Below are positions 1 through 48,249 of a DNA stretch of 64,000 bases, in pieces. The notes under the pieces are model-generated. The model made no database searches. It saw only the letters and a program-made list of their open reading frames with translations, and had not been told where the DNA came from. The stretch is from Agelaius tricolor (Eukaryota; Chordata; Aves; Passeriformes; Icteridae). Made by a program: the position numbers and the translations under genes. Within the stretch, counting starts at the first letter, position 1, and each line of letters begins with the position of its first letter. The stretch lies in NCBI GenBank assembly GCA_023055355.1, contig JALJCS010000018.1, forward strand, positions 1,302,001 through 1,366,000. The letters are read 5' to 3'.

Positions 1-16821
<16,821 letters not shown>

Positions 16822-17194
16822 TCACTTCCGGGGGGAGCCGGCAGCGGGGCGCCGCGCCATTGGCCGACGCCCCTCCCCGAGCGCGCGCGAGGCATTGTGG
16901 GGCGTGTAGTCCGAAGGCCGCCTGGCGGGGCGGGAGCGCGCGCGCGTCTCGCGAGAACTGCGCAGAAAGGCCCGCGCGCGCTTAAAGGGCCCGTGAGGGG
17001 CGGCGGGGCCGGGGCCGGGGCGGGGCCCGCACCGAGCGGGGACTGAGGGGACGGGGGGGGGACACGGCGCGGGAATAGCCCCAGGGACGGACACTCCACA
17101 GCCTCCCTGCACCATCTTCTCACGGCCGCGCACGCCGCCCCCGGGGGAATCGGCCACCCCTGGGGGCTTTGTGTCACCGGAGAGCTCGCACTGA

Positions 17195-17210
17195 CCCCCC
17201 CCCCCCCCCC
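17195..17210. repeat. Homopolymer (C)16
   Basis: An uninterrupted run of 16 C on plus, in the spacer between ETF1 and HSPA9, close to the edge of the CpG island. Confidence 0.95.
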
Positions 17211-18015
17211 TCCAAGTCACGGACGGCCAAGTTCATCAATGCCCGCAAGGGACAGGCCTCCGGGCTATGGCCCCCAGGCAGTGCCCAGCCCGTCTCACTG
17301 TCCCCTCATCCAGCGCACAGTGCCCGGCTCTGCCCAAAAGGATTCCAGCAGGGGAAAGGGCAGAGCCTCGCTGAAGCCCGGAGAGGGAACGGCCTCTGCT
17401 GTGCGCTCACCCATTGCAGGGGCTGCTCCACTGTGGGAGGCAAGCACACGGGTCAGACACAACTTCCCTTTAATGACCCCACACGGACAATTCCTGACGA
17501 TTCCACACATGCTGGGCCACCTCTGTCCCCTCTGGTGGAAACTGTCTTGAGTGCCAGAACAAAACCATCCTTTCCTTCCACTAATACTTGAGCTGGCAGG
17601 ACAGAGCAGCCGCAAATGTGGGTTCTTTTCCAGTTCAAGCGACACAGAGTAAGAGATGGGGAAAAAGGAGACACAGCTACCTTTATGCACCTCCCTGCAA
17701 GGCCGGGCTGCTGGAAGCACAGTGGGCAAGTGCTGCTCCAGCCTGCAGCCTGTTTTGTAAGGGTAAGCCCAAGCACAAGGTGCCTGACGGGGAAGCCCCA
17801 TTGCTACTGCAGTCAGAGGACCTGGGGCACCTCGTGAGAGCAGCACTGACATGCTCAGAAGAGCCCAGCCTCAACCTGACACCAGAAACCTCCTTTGTGC
17901 CTGTGAATGAAGCACAAGTTTAGAAAGCTACAGCTGCCTGGCTGTTCCCTCTGCAGCTGTCACAGGCAGTAAAGTGCTTGTGTTCTCCATCAAAGGCCAG
18001 GAGACCAGGAACTCC
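17211..18015. other. Spacer between the ETF1 promoter and the HSPA9 3' end
   Basis: About 0.8 kb of unique-looking sequence between two genes on the same strand. I see no exon, RNA gene or repeat. Confidence 0.6.
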
Positions 18016-18035
18016 ATGTTGGACACTTTTCTGCT

Positions 18036-18079
18036 TTTATTTTAAAAAAATCCAGAATGGATCCAGTAACAGTTTTATT
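18036..18079 (-). terminator. HSPA9: Candidate HSPA9 poly(A) signals
   Basis: Two AATAAA hexamers on the minus strand (TTTATT on plus) at 18074-18079 and 18036-18041, about 650-690 nt beyond the HSPA9 stop codon. That distance fits a last exon carrying a modest 3' UTR. Which signal is used cannot be told from sequence. Confidence 0.55.
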
Positions 18080-18727
18080 ATCAAGGAAATTGTTTTACCA
18101 TAAGCAGAGAACAGACACAGGATGGAGCAGAAGGCTTAGACAAGCAAAGTATTGAACTTCCACGCTGCCTCTTTTGTAAGAAATAATGTTACAGCTGAGT
18201 TTGAAGTAGCCCCTTTCCTTCAGAACAAGGGTACCAGCCTAGCTCAGGGCTAAATGGTCTCCAGCAATGTCCCCAGCCTTGCCCCTGCTGCTCCCAGCCC
18301 TCCACCTGCTCCCAGCTCCTCAGAACCACAAGGAGGAGACATGCAGGCTGCATTCTCCTCCCCATGCCCGGACAGCTTCTATCTCCACCCTCCAATTTCA
18401 TGACATGGTTTCCAAGCTTGGATCTCGGATTTACTACACCATTGTGTCAAGTATTAAATGATCAGCCAGTCCCCAGGTGCTCAGGGAACACGCCAGGGCC
18501 AAACTCATAACTTTGTCTGGCATGAATTAACTTTCATCAAGTGACAATTTATCTAGCAGACACATCACTAAATTTATACATTGAAGAATTTTATATATAG
18601 AATACTGCAAAAACACAGTAAGTCTGAATTCTGCCCCTTGCTGCTCAGGAAGGTCCCTTTTCTCCCAAGCATCAAGAAAATCGACCTCTTCATCATTCTC
18701 TCATCAAGGCAAGACAGAGACTCCTCC

Positions 18728-39549
<20,822 letters not shown>

Positions 39550-40059
39550 GGCGGCGGCGGCGGAGGACGGGGCGCGCGGGGCCGCGGCTCTTCTGGAAAC
39601 CTCCACCCACGTGGGCCGCGGGGGGGCCGAGACGCGCCGCAGGACCCCCGCCGGGGGCTGACTCCAATAATGCCTGATCCCGCCGCTCGCTTTCGGCGCG
39701 CCGTTCGGACTCCAGCACCGGAGGCGCGGCTGCACGGTGGCTTCCCGACACGGATACACAGCTCGGTGTACAGGCTAGCGCGGGCCGGGGCAGGACACAG
39801 GCAAAGAGGCGGAGCGGTGCACACCGGCGCGGCGTCGACAGCCTGGGTCCTGTAGCGGCCGCGCACTCAAGGTCGGACAGGATAAAGCGCACGGCGATTG
39901 CAGCGCCCTTGCGTCAGGCCCCGTGCTGCGCATGCGCAGGTCGCGCAGGTCGCCGCATGCGCCTGGGGCCCGGGGCCGTACCGCCCCTTCCCGCGCATGC
40001 GTGATTCACCCCCGGGCCCTGAGCGCAGCGAGGCCGCGATCCCGAGAGCAGGAACGGAA

Positions 40060-40151
40060 CCTGCCGAGCGCAGCTCCTAAACCCTGCCGAGCACAGCCCC
40101 TAAACCTTGCAGAACGCTGCTCCTGAACCTTGCAGAGCACAGCTCCTAAGC
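40060..40151. repeat. 23-bp tandem repeat, 4 copies
   Basis: Four imperfect 23-bp units (CCTGCCGAGCGCAGCTCCTA and variants) start at 40060, 40083, 40106 and 40129, just upstream of the HSPA9 CpG island. Confidence 0.85.
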
Positions 40152-40724
40152 CTGCGAGCCGTGGCCCTACCGCCCCGTGAGCACCAGAAACGGCTGTGCC
40201 ACCGGCTGCACCTGGAAAAATACGTGTGAGGGATGAGACTGATACTTCCTCAGCCCCAGAGGAGAAACAGGACTTTAAATCAAATCAAGTAGTTCACAAT
40301 TCCACAGCATTCCCAGCATGAACCCAAACCCAGCACCGAGCCAGTTCCTGGGAAGAAAGGAGCCCTCTCCCAGTCAAATCCAGAACAGCAGGAACACTCC
40401 AACAGCTCTTTGGGGCAATCCTACTTTATTTAACACCTAGCCCAGAAGGGCTCTCCTATGATTCCCATCACTAGCCCCAGGCCCAGGGGTTTCAGATGAG
40501 CCTCCTGGAGAGCACGGAACCTCTGGAACCTCTGCGGTCTTCTGGACACCGCCTGTGCCACTGAGCACGGGCTGTCCCGGCTGGCTGAGGCACAGCATCC
40601 TGGGAGCCCTGGGGTGGACACTGGGGGCTGCAGGACACCGGTGGCTCTGCCACCTGCCCTGGCAATGCGTCTGTGGCTCCAGCTGGGCTCTCATTTCTGG
40701 TTCCCAGCTTTCCTTGGCCGTGTC
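40152..40724. other. Non-repetitive spacer between the HSPA9 promoter and the retroviral block
   Basis: About 570 bp without a recognised gene. On the minus strand it holds an AATAAA at about 40424-40429, preceded by an open stretch ending ...LGLVMGIIGEPFWARC that I cannot assign. Confidence 0.5.
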
Positions 40725-41596
40725 AAGAGAAGTGGTTATGCCTAGCCTAAATAGGCATATCAATTTAAGAGAGGTTCCAAACAAAGAAGAGATACAATAC
40801 AGAACCTGTTGGGTAGAAAATGAAATTTGGGATAAGAAGATTAGAGTACATGAAGTATCCAAAGAGACTAAAAAGGAAAAAGAGGAATTTGAAAAGAAAT
40901 GGAACCCACTGGACTGTCTCCCATCCCCTCCTTCTCCTGTGCTCCCAGCAGCCTGTCCTCCTACTCCTCCATTACCTCTTCCTATCCAACCCATACCCCT
41001 CCCTGCCCCTCCAGTACCCCCAATAGCCCCCTCTCCTATTATTCTCCCTACGCCACTCACCACTCCCACTGCCCCCCTTAATCCTCCTCAGATACCCCAA
41101 GTTTCCCCTGTACCTCCTCCTGCTCCTTCTATACTTCAGCCTGCCCTGCCCAGTATTTCCTTAACACCCCAAGTTTCCTCAGGAATGTCACTGACTAGTA
41201 AAGAGAATGAGCAGGAGATTATAAATCAACAGAATCCCCTGAGTGAAGGTGAAATTCATTCTTGTGATTGTACGATTGTGGTTGAGACCAAAGGAAGAAG
41301 CTGCAGTTTCAGGGGGTCACCCTGAATACCCAATCCCAGGCGGGGAAATGTTTACTGAAGGGAGAGATAGTGGAAAAGTTACTACCCTTAAGGGAAGTCC
41401 CCATGGGCCGTGCCTGGGGGGGGGGGGGGAGGGGGACTGGATTAGTGAATGTGCCCTTGACTGCCTCTGAAGTAGGAAATTTTAAGAAAGAGATTAAAAC
41501 CTTATTAGAAGATCCCATGGTTATAGCCAGCCAGGTTGATCAGTTTTTGGGCCCAAGTATATATACCTGGGAGGAACTTAATTCAATATTAGGTTT
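40725..41596 (+). pseudogene. gag remnant, part 1 (matrix end, proline-rich region, start of capsid)
   Basis: A charged stretch (VPNKEEIQYRTCWVENE) precedes about 90 residues rich in Pro, Ser and Leu, as in the p12-like linker of gamma-type Gag. After a frame change and a G-run near 41408-41430, capsid begins with VPLTASEVGNFKKEIKTLLE and ends at EELNSILG, where an LTR insertion cuts it. Confidence 0.75.
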
Positions 41597-42845
41597 TGTG
41601 TTGTGTTGTGCTATTTGGTTTGTTCCTGTTCTCCCCCATTTATGGTTTCACCCTAAGTTGCCTCCCCTTCACCAAATGTCAATTCTATCCCCACGCCCTC
41701 CAGTTCTAGAAACTTCCCTGCCAATCCTCATATCCTCTCCCTGGCATCTTGTCTGTCACTCAGCTTCCCATCCCCCTCTCTAGAAGCTTCCACAAAGGGC
41801 ATTGAGTGATTGGTCAAGGGCCAGGGGTCCATCCTACTAAGTTCCCCAATATGTTGTTCTGTTTGTCAATTATTTCTTGGTTCACTCCCTATCCTGGTTT
41901 AGGGCAAATTTGGGAGAAAACCTCCAAAGGGGGCCCTCCAGAAAGCACACCCACACAGCCCCTCCCCCCAGCTGGGTCGGGAAGGATTCCTTGGAGAGAA
42001 GTGGAAAGAACTTGTTTATTTAACAGGCACAGCACCCCCAGCACACAAAATGAACAATACCAGGTGACACCACTCTTTCACCACTCTGAAAAAGATGACA
42101 ACTTCAGAAAGTCTCTCTCGGGGGTGGTCGCTCTGTTATCAGTCCCTCCTTTGCTGGGGCAGCTGCTGCAGCCACAAGGTGCAAACTCTCGGTGTTTCCC
42201 AGGTCCCAGTCCGAAGCAGGCTCAAGTGGTTCCAAAAAAGGGAAAGGAAAAACAGTCCAGGAAAAATTTGGGACTGCTTAGCTAAACTAACTAATGAGCA
42301 GGAGCAAGAGCAAAACAGAAACAAGAGCAAGAGTAAAGCAAAAAGCCAAGCAAAAAGCAAAAGCAGCACCATGTACTGCCCTGTCTCTGTGTCCCGCCAG
42401 CCATAGGGGAGCGGCTGATAGCAAAACAAAACATTCACTCTTCAGAGCCAGCCTTGAAGGCACAGAACATGATATCCAGCATAAACAGAACACACAAAAG
42501 GGGATACAAGCATCATAATGTCACCCTTTATAAAGGGACATTCCCCTTTATCCCCTCATTGGTAGATGGCTGAACTCCTCCCTTGTTTCCACCCCTCAAT
42601 AAAAGGTGCTGCTCCCACTCTCAGGGGCTTTCTTGAGTTGTATCCCCTGAGGCTGGGAGCTCTTTGTAGCTTCTAATAAAACCTTGGACTAAATACCCTC
42701 TGGACTGTACCCTTCCTTCATCATCGTTGGCCATGTCTCTCTGAGGAAAGGGCTAACGACCCTTAGCTGCCCCTCTGTCCCCTGTAGTTGCAGTGTCGGG
42801 GCTAGCAGGGAGGCACCAAGTGGTCACTTGATGAACACTGTGACA
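41597..42845 (+). mobile_element. LTR inserted in gag (plus orientation), itself interrupted
   Basis: Sequence foreign to gag separates EELNSILG from the downstream capsid. It starts with a TG-rich end (TGTGTTGTGTTGTGC), has a pyrimidine-rich U3, and after an internal insertion has TCAATAAAAGGTGC (TATA-like) and TTCTAATAAAACC (poly(A) signal). It ends in TGTGACA. Flanking ATTAGG (41588-41593) and ATCAGG (42846-42851) may be a mutated 6-bp target duplication. The exact left end is uncertain by a few bases. The LTR alone would be about 0.6 kb. Confidence 0.65.
41890..42523 (-). mobile_element. Solo LTR nested inside the gag LTR (minus orientation)
   Basis: A 634-bp block that breaks the U3 of the surrounding LTR. 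On minus it begins TGACATTATGATGC, has AATAAA (plus 42015-42020) after a U3/R region, and ends ...CCCTAAACCAGGATA, where a terminal CA may have become TA. No exact target duplication is visible. ERVL-type is a guess from its general look. Confidence 0.6.
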
Positions 42846-42854
42846 ATCAGGCAT

Positions 42855-43555
42855 TCTTTTTTCCCATTGAAGAAATGCAGCTAATATGAGCAGCTGGTAT
42901 GAGGATGTGGGAAAGGGAGAACAGGGCTGGCCCTCTAGGGGATGAAAAGATGCCCATCAATCAGCCTGATTGGGACCCAAACAACCAGGTCAGATGCAGA
43001 AACATGAGAGATTATAGATCGTTAATCATCAAAGGTATTTGGGAGGCAGTCCCTAGGAGTAGTAATGTGAGGTTGGCTTTTGACAGCCAACAAGAAAAAG
43101 ATGAAACCCCCAGTGCTTGGTTAGTGGAAGCAGAATTTTCAATTGTATTCGAGCATGGATCCTGAGAGTCCAAAGGGGCAAAGTGCTAGTGAGGGTGCAA
43201 TTTGTGACAAGAGCATGGAATGACATCAGAAGAAAGCTAGAAAAGATGGAGGATTGGTAGGAGAAAGGTTTGAATAAATTGCTGTGAGAGGCACAAAAGG
43301 TGTATTTGAGAAGGGAAGAGGAGAAGATGAAGTCAAAGGCGAGGATCGTGGTTGCAGTGGCGAGAAAGAGAGGAACAAAGCGAAACAGATAAACAGAAAA
43401 GGGAAGAGACTTGAGAACTGTACAAGGACCCCTGGGAGGGGAAGTGTTTCTACTGTAGGGAAAAGAGTCATTTCAAAAAAGATTGTGAGAAATGGAAAAG
43501 GGACAGGAGGCTGTATAGAGAAACGGGTATTGGGGCAAATGATGATTAGGGGTGT
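42855..43555 (+). pseudogene. gag remnant, part 2 (rest of capsid, CCHC zinc knuckle)
   Basis: Capsid resumes near GMRMWERENRAG, runs through a major-homology-like QQEKDETPSAWLVE and, after frame breaks, reaches a nucleocapsid zinc knuckle Cys-X2-Cys-X4-His-X4-Cys (CFYCREKSHFKKDC, 43444-43485). One knuckle is typical of gamma-type Gag. Confidence 0.8.
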
Positions 43556-43584
43556 CAGGGGCTCTGTCCCCTGGGGAAAATGAA

Positions 43585-44043
43585 TGATCATAAGATAGAG
43601 CCCTTGATCAACTTGGAAATAGGTCCCCAGGGGAAATAATTTGATATTTTAGTTGATACTAGGGCTGATAAATCATGCATTTCAAGATTCCCAAATGGAT
43701 GACAGTTAAGTAAGTGGATGTGCAAAGTAAGGGATGCCAATAGTGAACTATTTGAAGTGCTAGCTATAGAGCAAGGTGCTGTTAAGGGAAATTCGAGAGA
43801 CGGATATGCAGATTTGTTATACATGCCCAAATTAGAATGTAATTTATTAGGCCGGGACCTACAGGCGCAACTGGGGGTAGGAGTAATCCCTAAAGAAGGA
43901 CAGATGGTAGTGAAGATGATGATGTTCAAGTGGGAAGATGAAAGTGAGATTGATTGCAAAGTCTGGGCAGAACAGGGAGGCCACAGCCTACTAAACACAC
44001 CCCCCATAGAGATGAAAATGAAACCAGGAATTTCACCTATCTA
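43585..44043 (+). pseudogene. Retroviral protease remnant (class I element)
   Basis: Contains the active-site region as LVDTRAD, where the catalytic Asp-Thr-Gly has become Asp-Thr-Arg, and the downstream LLGRDL motif. There is a stop before the active site. It lies between the zinc knuckle and RT, the usual position. It cannot be an active aspartic protease. Confidence 0.8.
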
Positions 44044-45911
44044 GGTAAAACAGTATCCCATTTTGGTAGAAGAAAAGCAGGGATTGGCTCCAGTGATAAG
44101 AGTGTTGATGAAAGATGGGATACTGGAATCGTGCATGTCTTTCCATAACACCCCAATACTACCAGTAAAGAAATCATATGGTACTGACCAACTGGTTCAG
44201 GACCTGAGAGAAGTTAATAAACAGACCATCTCATGATACCCAGTAGTATCTAATCCATACAAGTAAGATACTATCAAAACATGCATGGTTCAGTGTAATA
44301 GATCTAGAAAATGCTTTCTGGGCTTGCCCCCTAGCTAAGGAGAGTAGGAGTTTGTTTGCCTTTGAGTGGCAGGATGAAGAAACAGGGAGAAAACAACAGC
44401 TTCAATGGACCCAGTTACCCCAAGGGTTCACAGAATCCCCAAATTTATTTGGGCAAGCTCAAGAAGAACTATTAAGACAGTTTCAACCAGTAGGATACCC
44501 AGATCCTATAGTATGTTGATGATTTATTAGTGTCAGGAGAACAGAAGGGACAAGTTCAGAAAACAACAATAAAATTATTAAACTTCCTGGAAGAGAAGGG
44601 TTTAAAGGTGTCAAAGAAGAAACTCCAATTTGTAGAACCAGAAGTAAAATATTTAGGCCATCTGATTGGGAAAGGGTACAAGAAACTAGAAGCAGAACAA
44701 ATCCGAGGGATCCTCTCACTACTGGCACCAAAACCAGAAAGAGATCTACGGAGATTGCTAGGGCTGGTTGGGTATTGTAAATTATGGATAGATGGACATA
44801 CCAAATTAGTTAAATTCCTCTATGACAAATTAATAGAACAAGAACCTTTAAACTGGAATGAAGAAGATGGACAGAAATTGAAAGAGTTAAAGGAAAAATT
44901 AGTAACGGCCCTGGGTTTAAGTTTACCTGACTTAGATAAACCTTTCAAGCTGTTTATAAATGTGGAGGAAGGAATTGTGTATGGAGTACTGGTGCAAAAG
45001 TGGTGTGGGTATAGAAAACCAGTTGCATATGTATCAAGGTTATTAGACTCAGTAGTTAGGGGTTGGCCAATGTGTTTACAATCAGTAGCTGCAACCTGGC
45101 CTTAGTGGAAGAGAGTTACAAATTGGCATTTGGAAGCAAAATTAAGGTGTATACTCCTCATGATTTGAAAACCATACTGAGCAAAATGGCCAGTCAGTGG
45201 ATTACAGAGACCAGGTTATTGAAATATGAATTGATATTAACTAATATTGAAAATTTAGAACTAGCCACAACAAAAATTCAGAATCTGGCACAATTCTTAT
45301 ATGGAGAACCCGATGAGAATCTGGAACATTGTTGCATAGAGATGATCAATTTACAGACCAAAGTGAGAGAGGATTTACAAGAACAGCCATTACCAGAAGG
45401 GGAATTGTTGTTTGTTGATGGTTCTTCCATGGTGATTGGGGGAAAGAGAATGTTGGGGTATACAGTAATAGATGGCAAGAACGTGGAGATTATAGATAAA
45501 GGGAAATTCCCGACAAAATGGTCTGCACAATGCTTTATTGAGATTTATGCTTTATTAAAAGGACTGCAGTGGCTAGAATATAAGAAAGGAACTATTTACA
45601 CCAACTCGAAATATGCCTATGGGTTAGTACATACATTTGGTAAAATCTGGAAAGAAAGAGGATTCAAAAATTCAAAAGGCAAAGCATTGATCCATGAGAA
45701 ATTAATAAAAGAAATAGTAGAGGCTTTGAAAGACCCTTTAGAGAGTGCAATAGCACACATAAAAGGACTTCAGAGAGGGACTTCTATGGAAGCACAGGGA
45801 AACAACTTAGCAGATCAGATGGCTAAAGAAGCTGCCTCAGAAAAGGATGAGCAGATCCTACAGTTAGTGGATTTGGGGGACAAAGATAACAGTGAACAGG
45901 AACAGAAATAG
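44044..45911 (+). pseudogene. Reverse transcriptase / RNase H remnant (class I element)
   Basis: The RT palm is recognisable with LPVKKSYGTDQLVQDLREVN, LPQGFTESPNLFGQ and the YVDD box (44512-44523). Thumb and connection follow, then RNase H (LLFVDGSSM, TNSKYAYG). There are in-frame stops and a frame change just before YVDD. The RNase H aspartate in the TDS motif is Asn here. The reading is continuous from about 45063 to 45911. Confidence 0.88.
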
Positions 45912-46046
45912 TTACAAAAACATGGAGGAACCAAAGATGGAAAAGGGAAGTGGACAATGCCAAATGGGAGACAAGTGTTAAATAAAGCTTTAACCAGAAA
46001 AATTTTAGAAAACTTACATGCTTTGACACATTGGGGAACACAGGCC

Positions 46047-46052
46047 CTTTGC
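46047..46052 (+). repeat. Target-site duplication, left copy (CTTTGC)
   Basis: CTTTGC directly before the solo LTR; repeated exactly at 46537-46542. Confidence 0.9.
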
Positions 46053-46536
46053 TGTGGGGGCTGAAGAGGCAGCCAAGGGAGGGCTTGCTGCACTCCCCTG
46101 CAGGGCTAACCCCTGAGCCACAAACTTTTTAGGGTGAGCAAATTTCACCTCCAGAGGCCTTTGCTGCTCTATGTTGATTCTTTGTTACCCACTGGTCCCT
46201 TTCCCCATGCTCCACCCTTGAGCCTGTATCCCATTTGTTGCCAGTTTAACCCTGGCCCTTGCCTTCCCTATATAAACCCCCGTTTTTCCCCTGTTCAGGG
46301 AGCTTCTCTTCCTGGCTCCCTTCGCAGAGGGTCCTGCTCTTAATAAAGGCAGTTACTCTGTGGAACACCATACAGAGCTTGAGTCTCTTCTCTCCGTGTT
46401 GCCTGAGAGCTGGAGCTGAGCTGAACATCACTCGCTGGGCTGGGAGAAGGATGTGCCTGTGCCCCTGAGCCGTCCTTCTTAGGACATTTCTTCAGGAAGG
46501 TCATGGCACCCTTACCACCACCCTGCTGCCATGGCA
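46053..46536 (+). mobile_element. Solo LTR, 484 bp, inserted in the class I pol
   Basis: Begins TGTGGGGGCTG, ends TGCCATGGCA, and is bracketed by a perfect 6-bp duplication CTTTGC. Inside are a TATA box TATATAAA (46269-46276) and a poly(A) signal AATAAA (46342-46347) in the right order for plus orientation. A 6-bp duplication is the usual value for class II (beta/alpha-like) integrases. It interrupts the zinc-binding N-terminus of the integrase: HALTHWGTQALC lies on the left and ECMICQR on the right. Confidence 0.93.
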
Positions 46537-46542
46537 CTTTGC
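46537..46542 (+). repeat. Target-site duplication, right copy (CTTTGC)
   Basis: Right-hand copy of the 6-bp duplication flanking the solo LTR. Confidence 0.9.
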
Positions 46543-47538
46543 GACCATTGCATGTGAACATATGTATGTATTGGAATATTTCAAATTGCTAAAATGGTAA
46601 CGAGAGAATGTATGATTTGTCAAAGGATAAACAAAAAAGTAATGAGAAAAACACTGCTGGGTGGAAGGCAGCTAGCTTGGAGACCCTTCCAAAATGTTGA
46701 GGTAGATTTTACTGAACTTCCCCCAGTCCAAAAATTTAAGTATTTACTAGTGGTAACAGATCATTTAACCCATTGGGTTGAAGTATTTCCAACTATAAGG
46801 GCTACAGCAGAAGTAGTTAGTAAGACTCTACATGAGCAAATAATACTGAGGTATGGAATTGTGAATACTGTTGATTCAGACAGGGGGCCACACTTCACAG
46901 CCAAAGTTCTACACCAGGCGGCTAAAGCATTGGAAATCATATGGAAACTCCACACCCCGTGGAGACCCCAAAGCTCTGGGAGAGTAAAAAGAATGAACCA
47001 AACTCTAAAAGAAATACTCACAAAATTACTAGAAGAAACTAAGATGAACTGGTTAAAGTGTCTCCCATTAGCATTAATGAGGATAAGCACAAAACCAAGA
47101 GCTGACATAGGCATTTCCCCTTACGAAACAATGTTTAGATTACCATTCCTAATCACCTCAGATTGTGTAGGGACTTATGAGGAAGGAGAACAGAGTATGA
47201 AGAAGTATATACAGATTATTACAAACACCCTAGAAGAATTAAGGAAGAACAGATACCTTCCCCAAAGCACACCAATTGACTTTAAAATCCATTTGTTCCA
47301 GCCGGGGGATTGGGTTTTAATAAAGGTGTGGAAAGAACAACCATTAACCCTAAAGTGGGAGGATCCCTTCCAGGTCCTCCTAACCACAGAAACTGCAGTA
47401 AGGACACAAGAGAGAGGATGGACTCACATCACCAGAGTTAAAGGTCCAATACTAGCCCCTACCAAATGGGCAGTGAGTGATCAATGCAACAGACACAAAA
47501 CTAACCCTGAAAAAGAAGCTCCAGGAGAAGTAGAGTAA
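46543..47538 (+). pseudogene. Integrase remnant (class I element)
   Basis: The second half of the zinc finger (CMICQR) is followed by the catalytic core, with Asp in VEVDFTELPP and Asp in VDSDRGPHF. The catalytic Glu position is Lys (SSGRVKRMNQTL). The C-terminal domain follows. The frame is open for 314 codons after 46594, with a stop between the LTR and the finger. Inactive by the lost Glu and by the LTR insertion. Confidence 0.9.
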
Positions 47539-47560
47539 AAAGAGGCAGAATTTTTAACCC

Positions 47561-47807
47561 CTTGTGAAATGTCAAAGTTAAAAGTTATTTGTGAGTTGAG
47601 ATGTTATTTATAAATTGTTATTTAAATATTTATTAGAAACCATTGTAAAATTTCTGGTATTTCTCATTACAGATCTAAAACCCCGAGATCCCGAAGAATA
47701 GAGCATCCCTCCACTCACTTAGCAATCAGCCTCTACAAAAAGAAACATACAAGTCAATACAAGAAGGGAAGTGAGTCACTGCAAAGCAAAGTAACCAGTA
47801 GTCCCCC
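47561..47807 (+). other. Junction between the class I and class II retroviral remnants
   Basis: About 250 bp of AT-rich sequence with no recognisable protein. It contains no LTR, so neither the class I 3' end nor the class II 5' end is present. Confidence 0.6.
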
Positions 47808-48240
47808 CTCTTCCTGCTGAAAGGTCAGGTCATTGCTCAGGCCATTCCATTGCCACAGCAGCTGTTCAATGACCTGGATCTTTCAGTTTATTACACTGAG
47901 GTGGTAGGAGAGGACAAGCCCCTCATTTGGTGCAGCCTTAAGAAAGGGGGGCACTCAATCCAGCTCCAAGGGATGATGGACACAGGGGGGGCGTTATGGT
48001 GATTCCTCCACACAAGTGGCCGTCACGCTGGGAGATGCAAGATGTAGTGAGTAAAGTACAAGGTGTAGGGGGCATCCGACTGGCAAAACAATCAAAGAGC
48101 ACTGTACAAACTGAGGGCTTGATGGGCAATTGGCTGCTGTATGCTCATTTGTTTTGAATTTGAAGTTCACCCTGTGGGGGAGAAATGCCATTTCCCAGTG
48201 GGAAGTCAGGCTCAAAATCCCAAAGACTCCCCAGCTTTTT
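47808..48240 (+). pseudogene. dUTPase end and protease remnant (class II element)
   Basis: LLKGQVIAQAIPLP resembles the C-terminal motif of a retroviral dUTPase, a domain found before the protease in betaretroviruses. It is followed in the same frame by the protease active site GMMDTGG (Asp-Thr-Gly kept). Stops appear soon after the active site. Confidence 0.65.
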
Positions 48241-48249
48241 TAGGTGCAG

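Larger units (their letters stand above)
40725..47560 (+). mobile_element. Class I (gammaretrovirus-like) endogenous retrovirus, 5'-truncated, gag-pro-pol, no env
   Basis: Plus-strand remains in order: end of matrix, a proline-rich linker, capsid, a CCHC zinc knuckle, protease, reverse transcriptase/RNase H and integrase. There is no 5' LTR, primer-binding site, env or own 3' LTR, and the reading frames contain many breaks. Capsid is split by an LTR insertion and pol by a solo LTR, so the element is older than both. The left boundary is where host-like sequence gives way to gag coding (about 40725), the right one the end of the integrase frame. Confidence 0.85.
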
